Shown here: positions 53,636 to 61,424 of the stretch, one piece after another
Layout of the letters: every line of letters starts with the position of its first letter
Numbering within the stretch: position 1 is the stretch's first letter
Program-made: the position numbers and the translations under genes
Origin: JAUILA01 sp050289805
Lineage (GTDB): Bacteria; Bacteroidota; Bacteroidia; Cytophagales; Cyclobacteriaceae
Assembly (NCBI GenBank): GCA_050289805.1
Contig: JBNKGL010000002.1
Span: 124,001-188,000 of the forward strand
Direction: 5' to 3'
DNA: 64,000 nt
Notes under the pieces: model-generated
What the model saw: only the letters and a program-made list of their open reading frames with translations
Told to the model about the DNA's origin: nothing
Database searches by the model: none

Positions 53636-54889
53636 ATGAAATTATTGATTAAAGGTGCACGAATCTGTGATCGGAACTCTCCATATCATGGTAAAGTAAA
53701 GGATGTGCTCATTGAGCGGGGAAGAATAAGTATATCACCTGCCGACACAAAAACAGATAAAGTAATTAATGCCAAAGGCATGATCCTCACCCCGGGATGG
53801 GTTGATATGTGGTGTTGGCTGGCAGACCCCGGTTTTGAGCATAAAGAGACACTGGAGTCCGGGCTGAGTGCAGCTGCCGCCGGAGGATTCACAGGTGTTG
53901 CTCTTCTTCCCAATAATCAACCGGTTACACAATCGAAAAATGATGTTATATCGCTCAGAAATGCCTCAAGTGGTGTGACTGAAATTTTACCGCTTGCAGC
54001 AGTTACCCGGGATACCAATGGAACAGAACTAACGGAGATGATTGATTTGAATGAAGCCGGGGCCAGTGGTTTTACGGATGGATTCAATCCGATCTGGCAT
54101 TCAGATATTCTCCTGAAAAGTTTGCAATACCTCCAGAAATTTGACGGGATTTTGATCAACCGTCCTGAAGACCGTCACCTGACTCAATTCGGAACAATGC
54201 ACGAGGGGATTCAGAGCACAATGCTGGGAATGAAGGGCATGCCCGAACTGGCTGAATCACTCATGATCAGCCGTGACATAGACCTTCTCAGGTATGCGGG
54301 TGGCAAGATTCATTTTAGCACTGTTTCTGCAACAGAATCTGTAACACTCATCAGGCAGGCGAAAAAGGAAGGCCTGAATGTAACCTGTGACATGGCCGCT
54401 TTTCAAACGGCTTTTCTGGACGAAGATCTGAGTGATTTTGATACGAATTACAAGGTGAATCCGCCATTTAGAACGAAAGCAAATCGCCGTGCATTGATCA
54501 GGGGGTTGAAAGATGATACCATTGATGTGATCGTTTCCGCACATTGTCCTCAGGATGAGGAGTGTAAAAAACTGGAATTTGATCTCGCAGATTTTGGCTT
54601 GATCGGGTTACAGACCCTCGGAGCGAACCTCGTATCACTTTCTTCAGAAATTCCATTGGAACAATTACTGGATAAGGTTTCTGTACGGCCCAGGGAGATT
54701 CTGGGAATGCCTGATGCTGTGATAAATGACGGGGAGGAAGCGAACCTTACCCTTTTTGACCCGTCTGCCGAATGGGAATTAAATGCTTCTACCAACCGCA
54801 GTAATTCCATCAATAGTCCATACTGGAATAAGAAACTAACCGGGAAAGCGGTAGCGGTTATACGTGGCACTTCAACCGAGCTATTTTAA
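53636..54889 (+). CDS. Dihydroorotase-like protein without metal ligands (PyrX-like)
   Basis: A 417-aa protein with the full dihydroorotase fold, but the catalytic positions are changed. The HxH after strand 1 is Trp59-Cys-Trp61 (VDMWCWLADPGFEHKET, normally VDxHxHxREPG). The VTPHH-type His region reads VTCDMAAFQTAF. The catalytic Asp of TDHAPH is Ala302 (VSAHCPQDEE). Flanking structural motifs are kept (NYKVNPPFRT, KIHFSTVSATESVTLI). I infer that it cannot hold the two metals. Related non-catalytic paralogues in other bacteria (PyrX, for example with Pseudomonas transcarbamylase) are needed for aspartate carbamoyltransferase assembly; similar divergent forms occur in other Bacteroidota. It sits inside the BatA-DUF4199-glycosyltransferase operon. 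Confidence 0.85.
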   Translation: MKLLIKGARICDRNSPYHGKVKDVLIERGRISISPADTKTDKVINAKGMILTPGWVDMWCWLADPGFEHKETLESGLSAAAAGGFTGVALLPNNQPVTQSKNDVISLRNASSGVTEILPLAAVTRDTNGTELTEMIDLNEAGASGFTDGFNPIWHSDILLKSLQYLQKFDGILINRPEDRHLTQFGTMHEGIQSTMLGMKGMPELAESLMISRDIDLLRYAGGKIHFSTVSATESVTLIRQAKKEGLNVTCDMAAFQTAFLDEDLSDFDTNYKVNPPFRTKANRRALIRGLKDDTIDVIVSAHCPQDEECKKLEFDLADFGLIGLQTLGANLVSLSSEIPLEQLLDKVSVRPREILGMPDAVINDGEEANLTLFDPSAEWELNASTNRSNSINSPYWNKKLTGKAVAVIRGTSTELF

Positions 54890-54890
54890 A

Positions 54891-55421
54891 ATGACTATTC
54901 CGCCAATTCTTCGGGTCCCGCTCAAATATGGTTTTTTTGGTGGATTACTGGGTATTGTAGTGATTTTGTTCCTTTATTACTACGGAGGGAATCACCCTCA
55001 GCTATACCCCGTTTTTCTGGATTTCCGGATCATACTTTTCGCCATTTTTATATTCTTTAGTATTCGTGAATTCAGGGATTATAAACAGGCAGGAGTTCTT
55101 CATTTCTGGCAGGGCATGATCATAGGGATGACCTGTTACATTATGATTTCCCTTGTGGTATCAGTTTTTCTGGGAGTTTTTGGAAATCTGGTGCCGGAAT
55201 ATACCGAGCGTTATATTGCTGAAATTGGAACAATCCTTACTGAGAGCAGATCTCAAATAATTGAAAAGGTTGGGGATGAGGCGTATCAAAATCAAATTAC
55301 AACATTGCCGTTTACCACGATTACTGACCTTGCAGTGGATTATTTACTGAAAAGTATGTTTATAGGGTTATTTTTAACCATAGTAATTTCTGTTATCTTA
55401 AGACGTCAACCTAAAATTTAG
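54891..55421 (+). CDS. DUF4199 membrane protein 1
   Basis: A 176-aa protein of the DUF4199 family with four membrane segments (GFFGGLLGIVVILFLYYYGG, LDFRIILFAIFIFFSI, GMTCYIMISLVVSVFLGVF and a C-terminal MFIGLFLTIVISVIL). It carries the family's cytoplasmic REFRDYKQAG segment after the second span and an extracytoplasmic polar loop between spans three and four. The ATG at 54891 is one base after the stop of the dihydroorotase-like gene; a GTG 27 bases upstream would overlap it. The function is unknown. A paralogue follows immediately. Confidence 0.85.
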   Translation: MTIPPILRVPLKYGFFGGLLGIVVILFLYYYGGNHPQLYPVFLDFRIILFAIFIFFSIREFRDYKQAGVLHFWQGMIIGMTCYIMISLVVSVFLGVFGNLVPEYTERYIAEIGTILTESRSQIIEKVGDEAYQNQITTLPFTTITDLAVDYLLKSMFIGLFLTIVISVILRRQPKI

Positions 55422-55425
55422 AATT

Positions 55426-55962
55426 ATGGAAATGGAAGTAGAATTTGTAGATCCACCCTCAGTAGGTAAAATTGCTTTCAAATGGGGACTTATCACCGGA
55501 TTGATAATGATCGTTTATTCAGTCATTATCAATATGTCTGGTCAGATTGGAAATCAGGCCTTAAGTTCTGTATCCTATCTGTTTCTTATAATAGGTATTT
55601 TTATGGCCCACAAAGAATTCAAGAATTCGGGTGATGGCTTCATGTCGTACGGGAAGGGCCTTGGATTGGGTACATTAACGACTTTGATAGCTGCTGTACT
55701 GAGTGCCATTTTCTCATACATTTACATGACAATGATCGATCCCACCATAATGGATGTGATCAGGGATCAGCAGATTATGGAAATGGAAGGCCGAGGTATG
55801 TCGGATGCACAGATTGAGCAGTCGCTGAGCATGATGGAGTCCTTCATGTCTCCCGGGTTCATATCAATTGTTGCTGTTTTCATCGTCACATTAGTTGGGT
55901 TTATTTTATCTTTGATCATTACTGCGTTCACGAAGAATAGCAACCCCGAACTGGAGATGTAA
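55426..55962 (+). CDS. DUF4199 membrane protein 2
   Basis: A 178-aa paralogue of the preceding gene, starting 4 bases after it. It has four spans (WGLITGLIMIVYSVIINMSG, SVSYLFLIIGIFMAHKEF, LGTLTTLIAAVLSAIFSYIY, ISIVAVFIVTLVGFILSLI) and the family motif KEFKNSGDGFMSYGKGLGLG. The loop before the last span is Met-rich and acidic (MEMEGRGMSDAQIEQSLSMM). It directly precedes the first glycosyltransferase. Two copies side by side suggest a heteromeric membrane unit; that is inference. Confidence 0.85.
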   Translation: MEMEVEFVDPPSVGKIAFKWGLITGLIMIVYSVIINMSGQIGNQALSSVSYLFLIIGIFMAHKEFKNSGDGFMSYGKGLGLGTLTTLIAAVLSAIFSYIYMTMIDPTIMDVIRDQQIMEMEGRGMSDAQIEQSLSMMESFMSPGFISIVAVFIVTLVGFILSLIITAFTKNSNPELEM

Positions 55963-55963
55963 T

Positions 55964-56932
55964 ATGAATGATATGCCTGATGTTTCGGTTGTAATTCCGC
56001 TATACAATGAGGAGGAATCACTTCCGGAGCTAAATGAATGGATAAGCCGTGTGATGCAAACACACGGCTTTACTTATGAAGTTATTTTTGTTGATGACGG
56101 GAGTTCCGATCGTTCCTGGGAAATTGTTCAGGATTTGAATCAGAAATATCCCCAGGTGAAAGGAATTCGGTTTAATCGAAATTTTGGTAAATCTGCGGCA
56201 CTGAATACCGGATTCAAAGCTTCATCCGGAAAGGTGGTGATATCCATGGATGCAGATTTACAGGATTCTCCGGATGAGATACCTGAACTTTACAGAATGA
56301 TCACCCAGGAGGGCTATGACATGGTCTCCGGGTGGAAAAAAGTTCGTCATGACCCGCTTAGCAAAACGATCCCTTCGCGCTTTTTTAACCGGGTGACCCG
56401 ACAGATCTCCGGCATAAAATTGCATGACTTTAATTGCGGACTCAAAGCCTATCGGGGAGACGTGGTAAAACATATTCAGGTATATGGAGAAATGCACCGG
56501 TATATTCCGGTGATTGCCAAATGGAACGGATACAAGCAAATAGGAGAGAAGGTCGTTGAACATCGGCCACGTAAATACGGTACTACAAAATTTGGATTCG
56601 AGCGGTTCATTACCGGGTTTCTGGATCTTCTTTCGGTCACCTTCGTATCCAAGTTCCGGCAAAAACCGATGCACTTTTTTGGAACACTGGGTACTTTGTC
56701 GTTCCTGACCGGGTTTTTTATCACCCTGTGGGTTATCGGACAAAAGATCTATGGGATCTACTCCGGACATGAGGTTCGTGATGTCGTGGACCAGCCTTTG
56801 TTTTTCCTGGCACTGGTCGCTCTGATTGTAGGCGTACAACTGTTCCTGACAGGTTTTCTCGCTGAGATGATGGCTATGAGATCACAGTCTGCCAAGGAAT
56901 ATCTGATTTCGAATCGACTGGGTTTTGATTAA
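55964..56932 (+). CDS. Family 2 glycosyltransferase with two C-terminal spans (GtrB/DPM1-like)
   Basis: A 322-aa GT2 enzyme of the polyprenyl-phosphate sugar transferase type. The catalytic domain (about 1-230) has VIPLYNEEESLPEL, the nucleotide-binding VDDGSSDRSWEI and the metal motif MDADLQDSPDEIPE. Two hydrophobic segments near the C-terminus (LGTLSFLTGFFITLWVIGQK and QPLFFLALVALIVGVQLFLT) match GtrB/DpmA-like proteins. It probably loads a sugar onto undecaprenyl phosphate. It overlaps the second glycosyltransferase gene by one base (TAATG). Confidence 0.92.
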   Translation: MNDMPDVSVVIPLYNEEESLPELNEWISRVMQTHGFTYEVIFVDDGSSDRSWEIVQDLNQKYPQVKGIRFNRNFGKSAALNTGFKASSGKVVISMDADLQDSPDEIPELYRMITQEGYDMVSGWKKVRHDPLSKTIPSRFFNRVTRQISGIKLHDFNCGLKAYRGDVVKHIQVYGEMHRYIPVIAKWNGYKQIGEKVVEHRPRKYGTTKFGFERFITGFLDLLSVTFVSKFRQKPMHFFGTLGTLSFLTGFFITLWVIGQKIYGIYSGHEVRDVVDQPLFFLALVALIVGVQLFLTGFLAEMMAMRSQSAKEYLISNRLGFD

Positions 56933-57897
56933 TGCATTTTTATTCAGTTATCATACCGGTCTATAATCGCCCGGACGAGATTGAAGAGCTTCTGGAAAGC
57001 CTTTGCAGGCAACGCTATAAAAATTTTGAGGTCATTGTTATCGAAGACGGCTCAACAAACCGATGTGAGCATGTAGTTGATAAGTTCAGGAACGACTTAT
57101 CGATATCCTATATTGAAAAGGAGAACAGCGGGCAGGGATTCAGCCGTAATGTGGGATTTGAGGCAGCCAAAGGAGACTATTTTGTTGTTTTCGATTCCGA
57201 CTGTATCATTCCTGAACATTATTTTGAAGCGGTTGAAAATTACCTATCCAACGACAAACTTGATGCATTTGGAGGTCCGGATCGATCACACCCTTCCTTT
57301 ACCCTGTTGCAAAAGGCTATCAGCTGCTCGATGACCTCACCCCTCACTACCGGTGGCATCAGAGGAGGTAAAAAGCGACTTGGACCTTTTCACCCCAGAA
57401 GTTTTAATATGGGTATATCAAGAGATGTATTCGAAAAGGCAGGTGGATATATCATTACACGCATGGGAGAGGATATCGAATTCAGTATCCGTATTCACCA
57501 ATCCGGGTTTAGGGTCGGCTTGATTCCCGATGCCTTTGTTTATCATAAAAGGAGAACCAGTTTAGCCGATTTCTACCGGCAATTACATTTTTTTGGACGT
57601 GCAAGAATCAATATCGGCCGATTTTTTCCCGGAGAAATCAGGCTTGTTCATTTTTTTCCGGCACTGTTCACGCTGGGATTCATTTTTCTTTGGATTCTTC
57701 CGTTCATTTCACCGGAGCTTTTTAAAATAGGGGCCGGGCTTTATATCATCTATTTTATACTTCTCTTCATCACAGCGCTGTTTAAAACAAAAAATCTGCT
57801 CGTTTCGCTGCTGTGTGTACCTGCTGGTTTCATCCAGTTATTCGCCTACGGCATGGGATTTATTACCGAGGGATGGCGGAGAATCACGAAAGGATAG
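56932..57897 (+). CDS. Family 2 glycosyltransferase
   Basis: A 321-aa GT2 enzyme with the catalytic domain at the N-terminus (FYSVIIPVYNRPDEIEELLE, VIEDGSTNRCE, the metal motif VFDSDCIIPEHYF and GEDIEFSIRIHQSGF as the acceptor/base region). Two C-terminal membrane segments follow (FPALFTLGFIFLWILPFI and IIYFILLFITALF). The donor and acceptor are unknown. Translational coupling to the first GT2 suggests that they act in the same glycolipid or glycan pathway. Its last 14 bases overlap the convergent methyltransferase gene. Confidence 0.9.
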   Translation: MHFYSVIIPVYNRPDEIEELLESLCRQRYKNFEVIVIEDGSTNRCEHVVDKFRNDLSISYIEKENSGQGFSRNVGFEAAKGDYFVVFDSDCIIPEHYFEAVENYLSNDKLDAFGGPDRSHPSFTLLQKAISCSMTSPLTTGGIRGGKKRLGPFHPRSFNMGISRDVFEKAGGYIITRMGEDIEFSIRIHQSGFRVGLIPDAFVYHKRRTSLADFYRQLHFFGRARINIGRFFPGEIRLVHFFPALFTLGFIFLWILPFISPELFKIGAGLYIIYFILLFITALFKTKNLLVSLLCVPAGFIQLFAYGMGFITEGWRRITKG

Positions 57898-58663
57898 GTT
57901 TCCTTGAAAAGTAAATTATTTCCCTCGGAGGCAGGGCATATTTCCGGATAAGTTCCGGCCCGAGTTCTTCGGCATAATGGTCTTCACGCACCTCGAAACC
58001 TACAGATCGTATCCGGTCTGCATAATCTTTTCCATACAGGCGCACATGGTCATCCTGTCCGTAAGCTTTTTCTCTTTCCGAAGGCTTAACGATGGATTTA
58101 TCTTCCTGGGTCACGTCGGGAATGGGTGAGAAGAAAGGAACCTGCATAATGGCCCACCCACCGGGCTTTAAAACCCGGAATATTTCTGCCATTGCCCTGA
58201 TATCATTATCGACATGTTCCATAACATGATTGCACATGACGATATCGAAAGTGTTTTCCTCAAATGGAATTTCATGGATATCCATTTTAACTTTTGCAAG
58301 TGGAGACTCTAAGTCGGCGGTTATATATCCTTCCCCATGCATTTTTTCAAAAGGCTTCATGAAACATTGTTCGGGAGCAACATGCAGAAATGACGCGGGT
58401 TTTTCGAAGAAATCTGTGCGATCCTGAAGATAAAGCCAAAGCAGGCGATGACGTTCAAGTGAAAGTGAGTCGGGACACAGGGCATTCTCCCTTGGCTTTA
58501 GTCTGCCATAGGGCAGGAATTTGCGATAGCTGCGGTTAATAATGGGGCATGTTACATTGTTGCCGCGCAAAAATATACCGGCAATTTTGAGCGCCGGTCC
58601 ATTTACAAGCTGAAGATATTTCCGTGGCACATTACGGAGTAAAAAACTAACGAGTCGTTTCAT
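57884..58663 (-). CDS. SAM-dependent methyltransferase (class I)
   Basis: A 259-aa protein starting at MKRLVSFLLRNVPRKYLQ (ATG at 58663); an ATG 108 bases upstream gives an unlikely polar extension. After an N-terminal region with two Cys (NNVTCPIINRSYRKFLP and ENALCPDSLSLERH) comes a Rossmann methyltransferase core: FLHVAPEQCFMKPFEK in place of the usual GxG loop, the acidic YITADLESP, then FDIVMCNHVMEHVDNDIRAM and VLKPGGWAIMQVPF. The substrate is unknown. Position opposite two glycosyltransferases suggests glycan or lipid modification. Confidence 0.85.
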   Translation of the reverse strand: MKRLVSFLLRNVPRKYLQLVNGPALKIAGIFLRGNNVTCPIINRSYRKFLPYGRLKPRENALCPDSLSLERHRLLWLYLQDRTDFFEKPASFLHVAPEQCFMKPFEKMHGEGYITADLESPLAKVKMDIHEIPFEENTFDIVMCNHVMEHVDNDIRAMAEIFRVLKPGGWAIMQVPFFSPIPDVTQEDKSIVKPSEREKAYGQDDHVRLYGKDYADRIRSVGFEVREDHYAEELGPELIRKYALPPREIIYFSRKPILS

Positions 58664-58788
58664 GCGTTGTAAAGATAGAGATTGTACGGAAAAATGCAGT
58701 TTTATCTGAATACTGATAATCGCCGATACATTTATATCGGCGGTATCGTTGTTGTTTTTGTGGTAAGACAATTCCGAAGCTAAACCTC

Positions 58789-58796
58789 TAACTTTG
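58789..58796 (+). promoter_or_regulatory. Candidate -7 element of the export operon
   Basis: TAACTTTG fits TAnnTTTG and ends 19 bases before the ATG of the adaptor gene. The closest TTG upstream is 28 bases away, so the -33 element is missing or degenerate. Moderate support. Confidence 0.4.
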
Positions 58797-58815
58797 AACT
58801 ATAAACGTTGGTTAC

Positions 58816-60099
58816 ATGAAAAAGAGATATTGGTTGTACATAGTTATTGCTGTTGCCGCAATAGCAATCACATACATGGTTACCCAGGGTGGAGAGACCG
58901 ATGAACGGGATATCCTCGTAACTGCGAAACGAGGTGATTTCACAGTTGAAATTACTACTTCAGGGGAACTTGAGGCGCGGAATTCGGTGAATATTCTCGG
59001 ACCTTCAGGATTGCGCTCGGTCGGGATCTGGCGTGTGGAGATCAGGGATATCGTAGATGAAGGCACAAAAGTTAAAAAGGGTGATTATGTCGCACAACTG
59101 GACCAAACGGAAATTCTTAGCCGTACTGAATCCAGTGATATAGAAGTACAGCAAAGCCTTTCTGAATACACCCAGGTACAGCTGGATACAGCACTTGAAT
59201 TGCGCCGCGCCCGGGACGAATTGATTAATCTGAAATTTGCCGTTGAGGAAAGGGAAATTATCCTGTCGCAATCTCAATATGAACCTCCGGCAACTATCAA
59301 ACAGGCGGAGATCAACGTGGAGAAAGCTCAACGTGCCTACCAGCAAGCGCAGGAAAACTATAAACTTACCAAAAGAAAGGCAGCCGCACGGATGGCAGAA
59401 GCTGCAGCAGACCTGAGGGAAGATCAGGTTGAGCTTGACCGTCTGAAGGCTTTACTTTCCCAATTCAGGATTACCGCACCGGAAGACGGAATGGTAACGT
59501 ATAAACGGGGCCGGAACGGACAGAAGCAGGGTGTCGGATCTACCATTGAACCGTGGGATCCAACCGTTGCCACACTTCCTGATCTTGGAAGGATGATGTC
59601 CAGGACCTATGTAAATGAAATTGATATCAGGTCGGTGCAGAAGGGACAGCCGGTTAAATTAGGCCTGGATGCATATCCGGAGAAAGAACTTACAGGAGTT
59701 GTGATCGATGTTGCAAATATTGGTGAACAACGACCTAATTCTGATGCAAAGGTTTTCCTTGTGAATATTGAAATAAATGAGACCGATACAACGCTGAGGC
59801 CTTCAATGACTACCAGCAACACGATCCTTGCCGAACGCATTCCGGATGTGGTGTTCGTACCACTTGAATGTCTGCATAATCAGGGCGACTCGCTTACGTA
59901 TGTCATCAGGAAAAACGGATTGTCATATTCCCGTCAGCAGGTTTTAGTTGGAAAGACCAATGCGAATGAAGCCGTTATTCTCGATGGTGTTACGGAAGGA
60001 GATGAATTGTATCTTTCAATTCCTCCGGATGTGGAAGATACTCCATTGGCACTTCTTTCAGATGTTTCCGATAACGTCGCGATAAAAGAAGAGAACTAG
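58816..60099 (+). CDS. HlyD/MacA-type periplasmic adaptor
   Basis: A 427-aa membrane-fusion protein with one N-terminal span (RYWLYIVIAVAAIAITYMVT). It continues with a split lipoyl-like domain (VDEGTKVKKGDYVAQLDQTE and FRITAPEDGMVTYK), a long helical hairpin between (about 105-215, for example INVEKAQRAYQQAQENYKLT), a beta-barrel region (VQKGQPVKLGLDAYPEKELT) and a membrane-proximal end. It links the inner-membrane permease to a TolC channel. The permease gene follows after two bases. Confidence 0.93.
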   Translation: MKKRYWLYIVIAVAAIAITYMVTQGGETDERDILVTAKRGDFTVEITTSGELEARNSVNILGPSGLRSVGIWRVEIRDIVDEGTKVKKGDYVAQLDQTEILSRTESSDIEVQQSLSEYTQVQLDTALELRRARDELINLKFAVEEREIILSQSQYEPPATIKQAEINVEKAQRAYQQAQENYKLTKRKAAARMAEAAADLREDQVELDRLKALLSQFRITAPEDGMVTYKRGRNGQKQGVGSTIEPWDPTVATLPDLGRMMSRTYVNEIDIRSVQKGQPVKLGLDAYPEKELTGVVIDVANIGEQRPNSDAKVFLVNIEINETDTTLRPSMTTSNTILAERIPDVVFVPLECLHNQGDSLTYVIRKNGLSYSRQQVLVGKTNANEAVILDGVTEGDELYLSIPPDVEDTPLALLSDVSDNVAIKEEN

Positions 60100-60101
60100 A
60101 T

Positions 60102-61424
60102 ATGTGGCAAAAAATTGTTTCTAACTTCCAGATTGCAATGGATGCGGTTTTGGCGAACAGAGTACGTTCGATCCTGACGGCATTGGGGATTATTTTTGGT
60201 GTCGCCGCTGTGATTTCAATGCTGGCCATTGGTAATGGTGCACAGCAGGAAATCCTCGATCAGATCAAATTGGTGGGGGTTAATAATATTGTAATCACAC
60301 CTGTGGTCGAGCAGTTTGAGGAGGTTGTAAGTGAAGAACAGCAAGCCCGGGCAGAAAAAAAGCGGTTTTCTTCGGGGCTCACATTACTGGACGTACGAAG
60401 CATGGAAGAGATTCTCGGTGATCAAATCAAATTTGTAAGCCCGGAAATTGTTGTAGATACCTATGTTTTGAGAGAAGGCTTACGCAGATCTGCCAAAATT
60501 GTGGGTGTTGAAAATTCATATTTTGACATATCACAGTTTGCCCTTACCGAAGGAAATTACTTTAACACGTTTCAGCTTGAAAAAGGGGAGTCGGTTTGTA
60601 TCATCGGTTCTGCGATTCGCGCCAAGTTTTTTCCCCAGGAAGACCCAATTGGAAAGCTGATCAAGGTAGGTCCGCACTGGCTCAAAGTGCAGGGCGTGCT
60701 TGAAGAGCGCTTTATTAGTGAAAAAAGTATTGAAAGTCTTGGTATCCGTGATTATAACCTGGATATCTATTCCCCTGTAAATACGGTTCTGCTTCGTTAC
60801 AAGAACCGTGCGTTAATTACACAGGCAAATATTGAGAGTTCAAATGGTAACTCGCAGCAGGGTAATAATAATTATCACCAACTCGACAGGATTACGATTC
60901 AGGTGCATGAATCGGAGCAGCTCAACCCGGTGGCAGATGTAACTTCGAGATTATTGGAAAGACGTCATAATGCATCGGTTGATTATGCGGTTAGTATTCC
61001 TGAACTCCTTCTGAAGCAGCAACAGCGTACCCGTGATATTTTCAATCTGGTACTTGGCGCGATCGCCGGGATATCCCTTGTGGTTGGAGGTATTGGCATT
61101 ATGAATATCATGCTGGCTTCGGTTCTTGAAAGAATTAAGGAGATTGGATTGCGTCTCGCGATTGGTGCAAAAAAGGCAGATATCATTTGGCAATTCCTGC
61201 TGGAAGCGGTAGTGATCAGTATTTCCGGTGGTGTACTGGGAGTGATTTTAGGAATTATTCTGGCGACTGTGGTCTCCAGTTTTGCGGAGATCCCAACAAT
61301 CGTGTCCGTCTCATCTGTGATATTGTCCTTTGGTGTTGCAGCTTCCGTTGGTTTAATTTTCGGTATTGCACCGGCGCGTCGTGCAGCCAACCAAAACCCT
61401 ATAGCCTCTTTACGATATGAATAA
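60102..61424 (+). CDS. MacB/FtsX-type ABC transporter permease
   Basis: A 440-aa permease with the MacB layout: one N-terminal span (VRSILTALGIIFGVAAVISM), a large periplasmic domain (about 45-300) and three C-terminal FtsX spans (DIFNLVLGAIAGISLVVGGI, FLLEAVVISISGGVLGVIL, VSSVILSFGVAASVGLIFGI) ending in the family's PARRAANQNPIASLRYE. No ATPase domain is fused, and none is encoded next to it, so the nucleotide-binding subunit must come from elsewhere. The TolC-like gene overlaps it by 8 bases. Confidence 0.93.
   Translation: MWQKIVSNFQIAMDAVLANRVRSILTALGIIFGVAAVISMLAIGNGAQQEILDQIKLVGVNNIVITPVVEQFEEVVSEEQQARAEKKRFSSGLTLLDVRSMEEILGDQIKFVSPEIVVDTYVLREGLRRSAKIVGVENSYFDISQFALTEGNYFNTFQLEKGESVCIIGSAIRAKFFPQEDPIGKLIKVGPHWLKVQGVLEERFISEKSIESLGIRDYNLDIYSPVNTVLLRYKNRALITQANIESSNGNSQQGNNNYHQLDRITIQVHESEQLNPVADVTSRLLERRHNASVDYAVSIPELLLKQQQRTRDIFNLVLGAIAGISLVVGGIGIMNIMLASVLERIKEIGLRLAIGAKKADIIWQFLLEAVVISISGGVLGVILGIILATVVSSFAEIPTIVSVSSVILSFGVAASVGLIFGIAPARRAANQNPIASLRYE

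Noticed and set aside
53636..54889. Annotation as an active dihydroorotase (pyrC)
   Set aside because: The HxH, the later His pair and the catalytic Asp are all replaced, so an active-enzyme name would mislead.
60102..61424. A hidden ATPase domain in the MacB-type permease
   Set aside because: The protein starts directly with the first membrane span and has no Walker motifs.
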